Part shown: piece after piece, positions 23,396 through 33,102 of the stretch
Layout: each line of letters begins with the position of its first letter
Numbering within the stretch: position 1 is the stretch's first letter
Source: Solirubrobacterales bacterium
Lineage (GTDB): Bacteria > Actinomycetota > Thermoleophilia > Solirubrobacterales > 70-9
DNA length: 64,000 nucleotides
Reading direction: 5' to 3'
NCBI GenBank assembly: GCA_025450195.1
Contig: JANWHW010000002.1
Coordinates: 1 to 64,000, forward strand
Translations under genes and position numbers: made by a program
The notes under the pieces: model-generated
Told to the model about the DNA's origin: nothing
Seen by the model: the letters and a program-made list of their open reading frames with translations, nothing else
The model's database searches: none

Positions 23396-24985
23396 CTACT
23401 CCCACTCGATGGTGGCTGGGGGCTTCGAGGAGATATCAAGCGCAACCCGATTGACATCGCGGACCTCGTTGATGATCCGATTGGAGACACGCTCCAGCAG
23501 GTCGTAGGGAAGGCGCGCCCAATCGGCGGTCATCGCATCCTCCGAAGTTACGGCCCGGATCACGATCGGGTAGGCGTAGGTGCGACCGTCTCCCTGCACG
23601 CCGACCGAGCGCACCACCGGCAGCACACAGAAGGATTGCCAGAGCTGTTTGTAGAGCCCCGCGGCCCGAATCTCCTCCTGCAGGATCGCGTCGGCGGCAC
23701 GAAGGATGTCGAGCCGCTCCTTCGTCACCTCTCCACCGACGATGCGAATGCCAAGCCCCGGCCCCGGGAAGGGCTGGCGCCAGACCAGCCGCTCGGGCAG
23801 CCCCAGCTCGGTGCCGACCGCACGCACCTCATCCTTGAAGAGCATCCGCAGCGGCTCGACCAGCTCGAAGTCCAGGTCCTCCGGCAACCCCCCGACGTTG
23901 TGGTGGGACTTGATCGTCGCCGCGTGGTCCGACCCTCCCGACTCGATCACGTCGGAGTAGAGCGTTCCCTGAACCAGGTAGCGGGCGTCCTCCAGCTTCG
24001 CCGCCTCCTCCTCGAAGACGCGGATGAACTCCTCGCCGATGATCTTGCGCTTGCGCTCGGGGTCGTCGACCCCGGCAAGCTTGGCGAGGAAACGCTCTTC
24101 GGCGTCGACGTGGACGAGCGGGATGCCGAACTGCTCGAACGCCTCGACCACCTGCTCGGCCTCGTTCAGCCGCATCAAGCCGTGGTCGACGAAGACGCAG
24201 GTCAGCCGCTCCCCAACCGCGCGGTGGACCAGCAAAGCCGCGACCGAGGAGTCAACGCCACCCGAGAGACCGCAGATCACCCGCCCCTCGCCCACCTGGG
24301 ACTGGACCTTCCCCACCTGCTCGGCGATCACCGAGCGTGGCGACCATTTCTGCTCGCAGCCCGCCACATCGCGCAGGAAGCGAGTCAGGACCTCGGTGCC
24401 GTAAGGCGTGTGGACGACCTCCGGGTGGAACTGGATGCCGTAGAGGCCGCGGTCGGGGTCCTCGCAGGCGGCGACCGGGGAACCGGGGGTGGAGGCAAGC
24501 GCCGAAAACCCCTGAGGTGGCTCGAAGACAGCGTCGCGGTGGCTCATCCAGCAGTGCTGCTCCTCCGGAAGCTCCCCCAACAAGCGCCCACCGCCGTTCG
24601 TCAAGGTGAGGTCGGTTCGCCCGAACTCTCCCGCCTCGGCCGCCTCGACCTTGCCGCCCAGCGCCTGGACCATTGCCTGCATCCCGTAGCAAATGCCCAG
24701 CATCGGGACGTCCAGATCGAGCAGCTCCATGGGGAAACGCGGGGCGCCCTCCTCATATACCGATGCCGGCCCCCCGGACAGCACCAGCCCCTTCGGTTTC
24801 CGGTCGCGGATTACCGCGGGTGCAGTATTCGCGGGCAGCAGCTCCGCGAACACCCCGCATTCACGGATCCGTCTTGCGATCAGCTGCGAGTACTGCCCCC
24901 CGAAATCGAGGACCAGAACCTCCTCGGCCAATTCCGGGGCCGGCGCCGAGGGGGCGCCGGCCTCAGTCGTCGGCGACTCCAACAC
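23396..24985 (-). CDS. guaA: GMP synthase (glutamine-hydrolysing)
   Basis: This 529-residue enzyme makes GMP from XMP. The class I glutamine amidotransferase domain starts [20 protein letters not shown], with the nucleophile Cys in MLGICYGMQ near 98 and His/Glu in [10 protein letters not shown]. The ATP-pyrophosphatase loop is [17 protein letters not shown] near 240, and the dimerisation domain ends [18 protein letters not shown]. The GTG at 24985 lies inside the end of the guaB3 gene (23-base overlap), so the two are coupled. Confidence 0.97.
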   Translation of the reverse strand: MLESPTTEAGAPSAPAPELAEEVLVLDFGGQYSQLIARRIRECGVFAELLPANTAPAVIRDRKPKGLVLSGGPASVYEEGAPRFPMELLDLDVPMLGICYGMQAMVQALGGKVEAAEAGEFGRTDLTLTNGGGRLLGELPEEQHCWMSHRDAVFEPPQGFSALASTPGSPVAACEDPDRGLYGIQFHPEVVHTPYGTEVLTRFLRDVAGCEQKWSPRSVIAEQVGKVQSQVGEGRVICGLSGGVDSSVAALLVHRAVGERLTCVFVDHGLMRLNEAEQVVEAFEQFGIPLVHVDAEERFLAKLAGVDDPERKRKIIGEEFIRVFEEEAAKLEDARYLVQGTLYSDVIESGGSDHAATIKSHHNVGGLPEDLDFELVEPLRMLFKDEVRAVGTELGLPERLVWRQPFPGPGLGIRIVGGEVTKERLDILRAADAILQEEIRAAGLYKQLWQSFCVLPVVRSVGVQGDGRTYAYPIVIRAVTSEDAMTADWARLPYDLLERVSNRIINEVRDVNRVALDISSKPPATIEWE

Positions 24986-26168
24986 CGGCGGAGACCGCCG
25001 CGCGACCGTTCGAGCCCATCCCGACAGCCTGCTCGTTCTGGAGCTTCTTGCCCTCGCTCTGCAGGGCCGGCGCGACCATCACCTCAGCCCGCTGGAAGGA
25101 GCGGATGTCCTCGTAGCCGCATGTCGCCATCGAGGTGCGCAAAGCGCCCATCAGGTTGAAGGTCCCATCGTTGTCCTGCGCCGGGCCGAGCACGATCTCC
25201 TCCAGGGTCCCGTCCTGCTTCGTGGAAACGCGTGTGCCCCGCGGCAACGAGGGATGGAAGGTGGCCATCCCCCAGTGAAAGCCCCGCCCAGGAGCCTCCT
25301 TGGCACGGGCGAGCGGGGAGCCCACCATCACGGCGTCCGCCCCACAGGCGATCGCCTTTGAAACGTCCCCACCGGTCCGCATGCCACCGTCGGCGATCAC
25401 GTTCACGTACTCACCGGTCTCCAGCATCTGCTGGGCCCGGGCCGCCGCGACATCGGCGATCGCAGTCGCCTGGGGGACGCCGATCCCGAGCACTCCGCGG
25501 GTGGTGCATGCCGCCCCGGGGCCGACCCCGACCAGAACGCCGACGGCGCCGGTCCGCATCAGGTGCAACCCAGTCGAGTAGGAAGCGCAGCCACCGACCA
25601 CCGTTGGCACCGGCACTTCGGCGATGAACTCCTTCAAATTGAGCGGCTCAACCGTGGTCGAGACATGTTCCGCCGAGATCACCGTGCCCTGGATGACGAG
25701 GATGTCGATCCCGGCCTCGATCGCGATCTCGTAGTGCTCACGGACCTTCTGCGGAGTCAACGAGCCGCAGGCCACGGCCCCCTGGTCCTTGATTTCGGCG
25801 ATCCGCTGCCCGATCAGCTCGGGCTTCACCGGCTCGGCATATATCTCCTGCATGATCCGAGTCGCCAGGTGCTTTGGCGCAGCGGCGATCTTCTCCAGAT
25901 GCTCTTCGGCATTCTCGAAGCGAGTCCAGATGCCCTCGAGGTTGAGGACTCCGAGACCCCCCAACTGGTTGACGCGGATGGCTGTCTCCGGGCTGACGAC
26001 CCCATCCATCGCCGAGGCCACCAGCGGCAGCTCGAAGCGATAGGGGCCGAGGGTCCAGCTGATGTCTATGTCGTCGGGGTCACGGGTGCGACGCGACGGA
26101 ACGATCGCGATGTCATCGAATCCGTAGGCGCGCCTCCCTTTCTTGCCCCGACCGATCTCGATCTCCAA
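24963..26168 (-). CDS. GuaB3-family IMP dehydrogenase-related protein
   Basis: This 401-residue protein is a GuaB3-type IMPDH-like barrel: [34 protein letters not shown], the loop [20 protein letters not shown] that holds the catalytic-site Cys, and [20 protein letters not shown]. It lacks the CBS pair of classical IMPDH and has the shorter C-terminus of GuaB3 proteins. Many actinobacteria carry it beside guaB; its activity (IMPDH versus GMP reductase-like) is not settled by sequence. It overlaps guaA, linking it to guanine nucleotide supply. Confidence 0.9.
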   Translation of the reverse strand: MEIEIGRGKKGRRAYGFDDIAIVPSRRTRDPDDIDISWTLGPYRFELPLVASAMDGVVSPETAIRVNQLGGLGVLNLEGIWTRFENAEEHLEKIAAAPKHLATRIMQEIYAEPVKPELIGQRIAEIKDQGAVACGSLTPQKVREHYEIAIEAGIDILVIQGTVISAEHVSTTVEPLNLKEFIAEVPVPTVVGGCASYSTGLHLMRTGAVGVLVGVGPGAACTTRGVLGIGVPQATAIADVAAARAQQMLETGEYVNVIADGGMRTGGDVSKAIACGADAVMVGSPLARAKEAPGRGFHWGMATFHPSLPRGTRVSTKQDGTLEEIVLGPAQDNDGTFNLMGALRTSMATCGYEDIRSFQRAEVMVAPALQSEGKKLQNEQAVGMGSNGRAAVSAGVGVADD

Positions 26169-26201
26169 TTAAGTCCTCCAGGGTGGCATTCTATTGCCAG
26201 C

Positions 26202-27158
26202 CTACACCTCTGCGTGGACCTCCAGATCCTGGACCTCGACCGCGTCGAGAAGACGCTCGACCTGGTTGGAATCAACGACCCCCGCACCGAAGTGCTGTGT
26301 CGACTCGGCTCCACAGGCAACGCCGTAGGCAAGGCAATCCTCATGCCCACGCCCTCCGTGACGGGCAGCAACGTAACCGGCCAGGAAGGCATCGCCCGAG
26401 CCGACCGTGGACACCGGATCGAGGGCCTTCGTGCGAGCTTCGAGAAAACGCCGCTCCGAGCCCTCGCCGACGACCGCCACGCATCCTTCCGGCTGCGTGA
26501 TGACAGCCTCCGTCGCGCCAAGTCGAACCAGCTCGGAAAGCCCCTGCGACAGGTCGCTGTCGTCAGAGAACTCCTGACCGACCAACTCCTCCGCCTCGCG
26601 CTCGTTGGGCGTAACGATCGAAGCGCCGGCTCGAAGACCCGCCACCATCGCCTCGCCCTCGGCATCGAGGACGACTGCAACGTCGCGCTCTCGCAGCATC
26701 TTGACGAGACGTGCGTAGAGGTCGTCGCCGGCACCCGGAGGCAGCGTCCCAGCCAGCACGCAGATACTGGCGCCGCGAGCCAGATAGTCGAGCCGATCGA
26801 CGAATCGATCGACCTCCTCCCGGCTGACGGCGGGGCCGCGCTCATTGATCTCAGTCTGGTCGTTGGACGTGGGGTCTATCACCGCAAGGTTGATCCGAGT
26901 TTCCCCCGCAATACGGGTGAAATCGGTGAGGACCGCCTCCTCGCGCAGCTGCTCGGCCACGCGGCTCCCGGTCGGCCCACCGACGAAGCCGGTCGCGATC
27001 ACCGGATGACCCAGCAGGCTCAGCGCGCGGGCGACATTGATTCCCTTGCCCCCGGCCACGGTGCGGCTCTCGACGGCTCGATGGCGATGCCCAAGGCGGA
27101 AGTTTGGAACCGCGATCGTGCGATCTATCGCGGCGTTGAGCGTGACGGTGAGAATCAT
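26202..27158 (-). CDS. 1-phosphofructokinase-like PfkB kinase
   Basis: This 318-residue PfkB sugar kinase begins MILTVTLNAAIDRTI and has TVAGGKGINVARALSLLG, the substrate-binding GG motif, TPNEREAEELVG, and the signature DPVSTVGSGDAFLAGYVAA with the catalytic Asp. The MI-TVTxNxAID start is typical of FruK/LacC kinases, so fructose-1-phosphate or tagatose-6-phosphate are candidate substrates; no PTS gene is nearby to decide. ATG 27158 follows GGAGGAGA closely and overlaps the carboxypeptidase stop (ATGA). Confidence 0.88.
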   Translation of the reverse strand: MILTVTLNAAIDRTIAVPNFRLGHRHRAVESRTVAGGKGINVARALSLLGHPVIATGFVGGPTGSRVAEQLREEAVLTDFTRIAGETRINLAVIDPTSNDQTEINERGPAVSREEVDRFVDRLDYLARGASICVLAGTLPPGAGDDLYARLVKMLRERDVAVVLDAEGEAMVAGLRAGASIVTPNEREAEELVGQEFSDDSDLSQGLSELVRLGATEAVITQPEGCVAVVGEGSERRFLEARTKALDPVSTVGSGDAFLAGYVAARHGGRGHEDCLAYGVACGAESTQHFGAGVVDSNQVERLLDAVEVQDLEVHAEV

Positions 27159-28423
27159 TCTCTCCTCCGACCCTGTGACACGTTGCGCCACAGCAAGACG
27201 GCACCTATCAGTATCACGAAAAGCGCAAGGGCGATTGGGGTGATGCCCGCGGTAAGGGAGGTGCGGATCCGGTCGAACGCGCCGGCCGCGGGAATCGTGC
27301 GGCCGGCCCTCAGCGGCACCGAGGTCACCTGAATCCCGTCGATGAAGACAAGCGCGCGCCCGAGTATCGCGCCGTGTTCGACCGGGCCCTCGACCTCGTC
27401 AGGCGCCTGCACCGCGAGTTTCAGTCGCTCGCCTCGCCGGACCCCCACCGTCGCCGAGCGCTCGGCGCGCAACGGGAGCTCACCGCCGGTATAGCGAATT
27501 GCAGGGTTCGCGAGGGCCTCTCCAGCGCGGATCGGAATCCGCTTGCGATAGAGAGAGAAGCCGTAGTTGAGCAACCGCACCGTCTCGAGATCGCGCTCGG
27601 CTTCAGTCGGCACCCCAACCACGGCGGAGATCAACTGCACTCCCTTTCGCTTCCCGGCACCGACCAGAACGTAACCTGCGTCGAAGGTGTGCCCCGTCTT
27701 GATCCCGTTCGCCCATGGCTCTCGCAGCAGTAGGTCATTCCGCGTGATGATCCGCCTTCGCGGGCGCAGGCTGCGCAGGGTGGCGCTTCGGGAGGCCGAG
27801 ATCTTCGCGAAGGTCGGAATGCCCAGGAGCCGCCGTCCCAGCGCGGTCAGGTCAAAAGCCGTCGAGTAGTTCCCGGGCTCATCCAGCCCGATCGGGTTGG
27901 CGTAGTGAGTACCGGAGAGTCCCAGTGCTGCCGCTCGCATATTCATCAGACGGACGAAACGAGCTTGAGAGCCCGCCGACGCGATCGCGAGGTCATAGGC
28001 GGCATCGTTGCCACTGCGGAGGATCAGCCCGTAGAGCAGGTCGCGAACGCTGATCCACTGCCCGGGGATCAGCCCCAGCAGCGACTCGCCATAGATCGGG
28101 GAATACGACGCGGCGCGCACTCTCTTCCCCAGAGGCAGCTCCTGCAGCGCGACGTAGGCGGTCATCATCTTCGTCGTGCTGGCAATCGGCAGGCGATGGG
28201 AAGCGGCATTCGAAGCCAGCACGTCGCCGTTGCTGGCATCGATCAGCGCCCAGGCGCGAGCGTCCAGCCGCGGCTTGGTCGGCATGACCGCGGGTCCTGT
28301 CGCCGCAGGGGACCCCCCACCCCCTCCGGTAGCTAAAGCTTCCTCGGGGGTGGGCAGCCCTACGGCGCCACCCCCGGCCATGCCGACCAACACGGCGAGC
28401 AAGGCGATAGTGCAACGCCGCAT
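27155..28423 (-). CDS. D-alanyl-D-alanine carboxypeptidase (S11 family)
   Basis: This 422-residue protein has a signal peptide (CTIALLAVLVGMAGGGAVGL), then the penicillin-binding motifs: SxxK in PIASTTKMMTAYVAL near residue 81, SxN in LRSGNDAAYDLAI near 136, and KTG in NGIKTGHTFDAGYVLVG near 240. A C-terminal TM (IALALFVILIGAVLLW) followed by Arg-rich residues anchors it outside the membrane. It trims terminal D-Ala from peptidoglycan peptides. It is coupled to the PfkB kinase gene downstream. Confidence 0.93.
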   Translation of the reverse strand: MRRCTIALLAVLVGMAGGGAVGLPTPEEALATGGGGGSPAATGPAVMPTKPRLDARAWALIDASNGDVLASNAASHRLPIASTTKMMTAYVALQELPLGKRVRAASYSPIYGESLLGLIPGQWISVRDLLYGLILRSGNDAAYDLAIASAGSQARFVRLMNMRAAALGLSGTHYANPIGLDEPGNYSTAFDLTALGRRLLGIPTFAKISASRSATLRSLRPRRRIITRNDLLLREPWANGIKTGHTFDAGYVLVGAGKRKGVQLISAVVGVPTEAERDLETVRLLNYGFSLYRKRIPIRAGEALANPAIRYTGGELPLRAERSATVGVRRGERLKLAVQAPDEVEGPVEHGAILGRALVFIDGIQVTSVPLRAGRTIPAAGAFDRIRTSLTAGITPIALALFVILIGAVLLWRNVSQGRRRE

Positions 28424-28427
28424 AGAT

Positions 28428-28751
28428 CTAGCGCAGCTTTAGCTTTTCGCCTGAGATCAGGATCTGCGGGTCGACGCCCGGGTTGAGGGCCTGGATCCGA
28501 GCCACCGAGACACCCGTGTCGTGGGCGATCGAGGTCAACGTATCGCCGTTTTGCACGACATAGGTCGTCGGAGCCTCCTTGCCCCCAGACGAGCTCCCAC
28601 CCGCGGCCTTCCCGGGCTGCGCGCCGTTCCCTCCCTGCGAGTCCTCTCCGCCGCTGAGCGAGCTCGCGATCACCACAACCAGAATCAGAAAGCCGCAGGC
28701 AACGGCAGTTACAGCGAAGGTCCGAGTCAGGGATGAGTAGCGCTGGGTCAT
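28428..28751 (-). CDS. Membrane-anchored LysM-domain protein
   Basis: This 107-residue protein has an N-terminal TM anchor (FAVTAVACGFLILVVVIASS), a Gly/Ser-rich linker and a single C-terminal LysM domain (TYVVQNGDTLTSIAHDTGVS ... ILISGEKLKLR) that binds peptidoglycan GlcNAc units. No enzymatic domain is present. It lies four bases from the carboxypeptidase gene, which fits a wall-associated role. ATG 28751 is chosen; it overlaps the stop of a possible 24-codon upstream frame. Confidence 0.88.
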   Translation of the reverse strand: MTQRYSSLTRTFAVTAVACGFLILVVVIASSLSGGEDSQGGNGAQPGKAAGGSSSGGKEAPTTYVVQNGDTLTSIAHDTGVSVARIQALNPGVDPQILISGEKLKLR

Positions 28752-28822
28752 GATTCGGATGCGAAGAGCAGATGAGCGGGAAGATCGTAGATGGTGAGTC
28801 CCGCCAGTGCGGGTGGGGTCAC
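28748..28822 (-). CDS. Possible 24-codon leader ORF coupled to the LysM gene
   Basis: A GTG at 28822 opens 24 codons reading MTPPALAGLTIYDLPAHLLF and four more, and its TGA overlaps the LysM start as ATGA. The overlap geometry is that of translationally coupled genes. No good ribosome binding site precedes the GTG, and the peptide has no features I recognise. It may be chance. Confidence 0.25.
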   Translation of the reverse strand: MTPPALAGLTIYDLPAHLLFASES

Positions 28823-28864
28823 CCGCTCGAACGACAGCGCCCAGCCGAGCCCTAGAACCCACTC

Positions 28865-29758
28865 TTAAGCGATCGCGCTGCTGCTCCACACGGTCGCCCG
28901 AAGGCGCTCCGCCGCGGCGGCGGGATCGGCATCGTTGGCAATCGAGCGCGAGGCCGGCACCAGGCCCGAGGCAGCACCGGGCCCAAAGGCGGCGCCGAGA
29001 GAGTCCGGCTTCCCCCCTTGCGCGCCGACGCCCGGAATCAAAAAGATCGCCCGCGGCATCAATTCGCGCAGGCGAGCGATGTGGCCGGGCTCGGTGGCTC
29101 CCACAACCGCGCCCATCCCGCTAAGGCCGGTCGCCCCCTGCAGCCGATCCGCGAACCCATCGACGATCTCCGCCAGCCGCTCGTGCAACGGGGCCTCTGG
29201 TGCCGGCAGGTCCTCGACGTCGGCGGCACCGGGGTTACTTGTGCGCACCAGGCAAAAGATCCCGGCCCCGGCGGTCTCGGCAGCGTCGATCAGCGGTTCG
29301 AGCGCGTCGCGACCCAGCAGCGGGTTGGCGGTGAAGGCGTCGACCCCGAGCCCCGCGACCGGCCCCCAGGGAGTGGGTGTCTCCCCAACCAGGGCCTGGG
29401 CGTAGGCTGCGGCCGTTACAGGCACGTCGCCTCGCTTGCAGTCGGCAACCACCAGCAGCCCGGCGGCGCGAGCCATCTCACAGACGTCCGCCAGCGCCTT
29501 CCAGCCCGGCGCTCCGAGTCGCTCGAAGCAGGCCAGCTGGGGCTTGACGGCGACGCAGGCCGGGCCCGCTTGCTCGATTAGAGCGCCGCAGTGTCGCGCG
29601 ACCGCGACAGCAGCCTGCTCGGCGGCTGCAGACGAATCGCCGGAGGCCTCCAAGGGGCCCGCCCAGCGCAGGTTCGCCGGGTCGGGGTCCAGGCCAAGGC
29701 AGATCTGGCTGCGACGCTCCTCTACGAGCGCCGCCAGCCGATCTGCAAAGGGCGTCAC
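28865..29758 (-). CDS. pyrF: Orotidine 5'-phosphate decarboxylase
   Basis: This 297-residue enzyme catalyses the last step of UMP synthesis. It is the longer subfamily common in actinobacteria: QICLGLDPDPANL at the start, ACVAVKPQLACFERLG, the catalytic VVADCKRGDVPVTAAAYAQA with the Asp-x-Lys-x-x-Asp arrangement, and IFLIPGVGAQGG at the phosphate site. GTG 29758 is the start. It stands between HU and the LysM gene. Confidence 0.95.
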   Translation of the reverse strand: MTPFADRLAALVEERRSQICLGLDPDPANLRWAGPLEASGDSSAAAEQAAVAVARHCGALIEQAGPACVAVKPQLACFERLGAPGWKALADVCEMARAAGLLVVADCKRGDVPVTAAAYAQALVGETPTPWGPVAGLGVDAFTANPLLGRDALEPLIDAAETAGAGIFCLVRTSNPGAADVEDLPAPEAPLHERLAEIVDGFADRLQGATGLSGMGAVVGATEPGHIARLRELMPRAIFLIPGVGAQGGKPDSLGAAFGPGAASGLVPASRSIANDADPAAAAERLRATVWSSSAIA

Positions 29759-29826
29759 AACCGGACTTAGCCCTCGCCCAGTAGCGAGGATTCAGACAGC
29801 GAGGCCCCTGGGCTCAAGTGCAGCGC

Positions 29827-30108
29827 TCAGCCGCCCTTGACCTTGGTCTTCAGCGCCGAACCGGCGGAGAAGCGAGGGACTTTGCCACCGGGGATCGTGA
29901 TCCGCTCTCCGGTGCGCGGGTTGACGCCCTGACGGGGCCCACGCTCGGCGACATGGAACTTGCCGAACCCAGTGAAGCTAACTTCACCGCCCCCGCTCAG
30001 GGTGTCGGTGATCGCATCGAGCACCGAGTCAAGCGCATCGCTTGCGGCTCTCTTGCTGCCCACCCTGTTGTCCGCTGCCAGTCGGTCCAGAAACTCAGCC
30101 TTTGTCAC
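29827..30108 (-). CDS. HU-family DNA-binding protein
   Basis: This 93-residue protein is a complete HU: TKAEFLDRLAADN, SGGGEVSFTGFGKFHVAERGP, GVNPRTGERITIPGGKVPRFSAG and a short Lys tail (ALKTKVKGG). It compacts and bends DNA as a dimer. It lacks the long Lys/Ala-rich tail of mycobacterial HupB. The GTG at 30108 follows GGAGGAG; the frame upstream is not coding. Confidence 0.95.
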   Translation of the reverse strand: MTKAEFLDRLAADNRVGSKRAASDALDSVLDAITDTLSGGGEVSFTGFGKFHVAERGPRQGVNPRTGERITIPGGKVPRFSAGSALKTKVKGG

Positions 30109-30191
30109 GTCGAAGCTCCTCCGTCGTCGTTGAGGTCGGGCGCAATCTAACAGTGGGATCGGGCGTAAGGCGTGCCTGTGAGCCGCCTGGC

Positions 30192-31565
30192 TCAGGAGCC
30201 GCTGATCGTCATCTCGTCGATCAGCAGCGGCGCGGTCCGGACCGAGCCCCCGAAAGGGACCCACCGAGCAGTGGCGCCAACGGCCCGAATGGCGCGCAAC
30301 ATCGAGACGAGATCGCTGGCGATCGTGAACTCCCGCACCGGCTCGGCCAGCTCCCCGCCGCTGATCACTCGCCCGGAAGCTCCGACCGAAAAGACGCCAG
30401 AGATCGGGTTGACACCCGAGTGAAGGCCGGCAACGTCGGTGATGCAGATTCCCTCACCCACCTCGGCGAGCAGGTCCTCGAAGCTGAGCGAGCCGGGGGT
30501 GACAATCAGGTTGGAGGCAGAGACCGAAGGGCTCGTGCGGTAGCCGGCGCGACCGGCGTTCCCAGTGGATTCGGTGCCGCCGCGCCGTGCGGCGTATGTG
30601 TCGTAGAGGAAGGTTCGCAACCGGCCCTCCTCGATCAACGCCGTGCGTCGGTGCGGCACGCCCTCGCCATCCACGGGCGAGGAGGCGGGCCCACCAGGAT
30701 CGAGACCGTCGTCATGCAAGACGAACGCCTCGCCGGCCACCTCGTCCCCAAGCCGCTCCGCCAGTGGCGAGCGTCCGCGCTGCACCGAATCGGCCCCCAG
30801 GGTGCCGCCGAGAAGCCCAACGAAGCTGGCCGCAACGGTTGGGTCCAAAATCACAGGGCAGGCACGGGAGTCGGGCTTTGACGCCCCGATCATCTCGGTC
30901 GCGCGCTCCGCGGCCTCCTGGCCAATCGCCGCTGGGTCCAGGCCTGCCGGTCCACGTGCAAGGCCGAAGCCCAATCCGGTCTCTCGGCTTCGCTCTCCTT
31001 CCGCGAGCGCCTGCGTGTATGCATAGGCAGTGGATGCCTCGAACTCACCGGCGATGCCAGTGGAGCCTGCTATCCCGACCCGCTCAACACCATCGACATA
31101 GACGGCCTGCGTTACTCCAGCGACACGGGGGTCAGCTTGGGTAGCCGCTCGCTCGACGGCCAGGGCCAGCTCGATTGCCTCCGCGGTCTCCCATTCGCTC
31201 GCTGAGGAATCGCTCAGCCCCGCCACCACAGGAGTCTCGCCCGCAGACGCCGGGGGGCCGGCGAACTCGTCTGGATCTGCCGCCTCCGCTGTGCTGACAG
31301 CTCGTGCTGCTGCTTGCGCGAGCCCGTCCGGTGAAAGGTCAGTTCCAAAGCCGTAGCCCACCCGGCTCCCAATCCACGCGCGGATGCCGATCCCCCGCTG
31401 CGACGCGGCCGTAAGGCTTTCGACCTCCTCCCCATAGACGCTTATCTCCCGCCTCGTCTCCTCAATCGCGTAGGCCTCCGCGTCGTCGGCCCCATTTGCG
31501 ACAGCCGTCTCAACCGCTCGCTTCGCCAGATCGACGTCGACAGCGCTCACGTCCACCCCGCGCAC
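30192..31565 (-). CDS. TldE/PmbA-family protein
   Basis: This 457-residue protein is the non-catalytic TldE/PmbA partner: early EISVYGEEVESLTAASQRGIG, middle PVILDPTVAASFVGLLG, and C-terminal GTESTGNAGRAGYRTSPSVS and LHSGVNPISGVFSVGASGRVI. It lacks the HExxxH motif carried by TldD, encoded just upstream. The pair forms a peptidase that, in other bacteria, matures modified peptides or degrades toxins. The first GTG (31565) is used; GTG codons three and five residues later are alternatives. Confidence 0.88.
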   Translation of the reverse strand: MRGVDVSAVDVDLAKRAVETAVANGADDAEAYAIEETRREISVYGEEVESLTAASQRGIGIRAWIGSRVGYGFGTDLSPDGLAQAAARAVSTAEAADPDEFAGPPASAGETPVVAGLSDSSASEWETAEAIELALAVERAATQADPRVAGVTQAVYVDGVERVGIAGSTGIAGEFEASTAYAYTQALAEGERSRETGLGFGLARGPAGLDPAAIGQEAAERATEMIGASKPDSRACPVILDPTVAASFVGLLGGTLGADSVQRGRSPLAERLGDEVAGEAFVLHDDGLDPGGPASSPVDGEGVPHRRTALIEEGRLRTFLYDTYAARRGGTESTGNAGRAGYRTSPSVSASNLIVTPGSLSFEDLLAEVGEGICITDVAGLHSGVNPISGVFSVGASGRVISGGELAEPVREFTIASDLVSMLRAIRAVGATARWVPFGGSVRTAPLLIDEMTISGS

Positions 31566-31574
31566 AAATCAATG

Positions 31575-31704
31575 AGTTCGCGCTTTGCTCGCGGCGCAAA
31601 CTGGACCAGAGGCAGTATGGGGGCTCGCTCCGCGCTCATCCAATCATTCGCGCTTCGCTCAGTCGCATAGAGCCAGATCGTGTTGCTCCTTCGCTTCGCG
31701 CTCA
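31575..31704 (-). repeat. GAGCG-rich intergenic element, multi-copy segment between tldD and tldE
   Basis: On the reverse strand the tldD stop TGA is followed directly by GCGCGAAGCGAAG, then by TGAGCGAAGCGCGAA (31661-31647), ATGAGCGCGGAGCGAGC (31640-31624) and GCGAGCAAAGCGCG (about 31593-31580). The third copy is identical over 17 bases to the element in front of the amidase at 1278-1294. The 137-base gap is open in one frame but gives no recognisable protein. Confidence 0.5.
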
Positions 31705-33102
31705 CAGATCCGTGCCGCCCACCGTCATCGCGGCGATCCGAACGTGGCCCTGGCCGGTCCCAACCGGGACCCATTGACCGCCCTTGCCGCAAGTGCCGGA
31801 TTTCATCTCGAAGTCGGTGCCGACCGCATCGATCGCCTCCAAGGCGTCTAGGCAGTTCCCAATCAGAGTCGCACCCCGACAGGGCCGGGTCACCTGGCCG
31901 CCCTCGATCAGGTAGCCCTCGGAGACGCCAAACACAAAGTCGCCAGTCGCTGGATCGACCTGACCGCCGGCAAAGGAGGCCGCATAGAAGCCTTTATCCA
32001 CCTCGCCGATCATTGCCTCGGGCGATGCGTCACCGGGCGCGATGTAGGTATTGGTCATCCGCGGGATCGGCAGATGCCGAAAGCTTTCGCGCCGGCCATT
32101 GCCCGTGGAGACCACGCCATCGCGCTCCGCCCGCACACGGTCGTAGAGGAAGGAAGTCAGCCTGCCGTCCTCGATCACGAGCGTCTTCTGCGTGGGGGTT
32201 CCCTCGTCGTCGATCGCATCGGACCCCCACTCACCGGGCATGCAACCGTCGTCGTAAGCATTGAGCAGCGGCTGGGCGACCCGCTCGCCGAGCTTGCCGG
32301 CGTAGACGCTCGCGTCCTTTTGGATGTGGTCGGCCTCCAGCCCGTGACCGGTCATCTCGTGGAATAGAACGCCCCCAAAGCCGCCGCCGACCACCACCGG
32401 CATCGAGCCGGCCGGCGCGGGGCCTGCATCGAGGAGGGTGAGGGCCCTGCGCGCAGCGCTCGCGGCGATCTCAGCCGGATCGTCGTCGAACAGCTCAAAT
32501 CCTCGGTGACCGCCAAGCGTCTCGAGACCGGTCTCGACTTTGTCATCGCTGCGCGCAACCGCCTGGGCGCTGATCCGGAGACGCGTGCGATCGTCGCCCG
32601 TAAAGAGACCCTCCGAGTTGGCAACCGCGATCTCCCGGCGAGCCTCTCCATAGCTCGCCACAAACTGCGCGATCAGGCTTCCCTCGGCGCGGCCACGCTC
32701 GTCGAGCTCGTGCAGCAGCTGCGCCTTGCGCTTGACGGGGATCTCCTCGGGTCGCTGCGCGATCGACTGCGGAGACGGAGCCACTGCCCGTAGGGATCGT
32801 GGCTCGACACGATCCCCGCGCAACGCGGCCGCTGCCTCTGAAGCGGCGCGCTCCAGATCGTCGGGGTCGAGACCATCGACATGGGCGAAATAGGTCGTGC
32901 CGTCCTGAAGTACGCGGATGCCGGCCCCCTCCTCCGCACCGGATTCCACCGATTCGATCCGCGACTCGTCGATCTTCATGGTCGTACCACCGCGGCGTTC
33001 GGCATAGATCTCAGCGAAGTCACCGCCGCTGGCCAGTGCCCGGCTCAGCACCCTCTCCGCAATGTCCGCGTCCACGACCCGGTCGGACTGCCCGCTCCCC
33101 AT
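31702..33102 (-). CDS. TldD-family metalloprotease
   Basis: This 466-residue protein is the catalytic TldD subunit: MKIDESRIESVESGAEEGAG early, the zinc motif LFHEMTGHGLEADH near 265 (HExxxH), and C-terminal GVVSTGNGRRESFRHLPIPR, MTNTYIAPGDAS and MKSGTCGKGGQWVPVGTGQ. With TldE it forms a peptidase acting inside the cell. ATG 33102 overlaps the stop of the preceding small gene (TGATG), so it is coupled to that gene and, through it, to the roadblock-like gene. Confidence 0.92.
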   Translation of the reverse strand: MGSGQSDRVVDADIAERVLSRALASGGDFAEIYAERRGGTTMKIDESRIESVESGAEEGAGIRVLQDGTTYFAHVDGLDPDDLERAASEAAAALRGDRVEPRSLRAVAPSPQSIAQRPEEIPVKRKAQLLHELDERGRAEGSLIAQFVASYGEARREIAVANSEGLFTGDDRTRLRISAQAVARSDDKVETGLETLGGHRGFELFDDDPAEIAASAARRALTLLDAGPAPAGSMPVVVGGGFGGVLFHEMTGHGLEADHIQKDASVYAGKLGERVAQPLLNAYDDGCMPGEWGSDAIDDEGTPTQKTLVIEDGRLTSFLYDRVRAERDGVVSTGNGRRESFRHLPIPRMTNTYIAPGDASPEAMIGEVDKGFYAASFAGGQVDPATGDFVFGVSEGYLIEGGQVTRPCRGATLIGNCLDALEAIDAVGTDFEMKSGTCGKGGQWVPVGTGQGHVRIAAMTVGGTDL

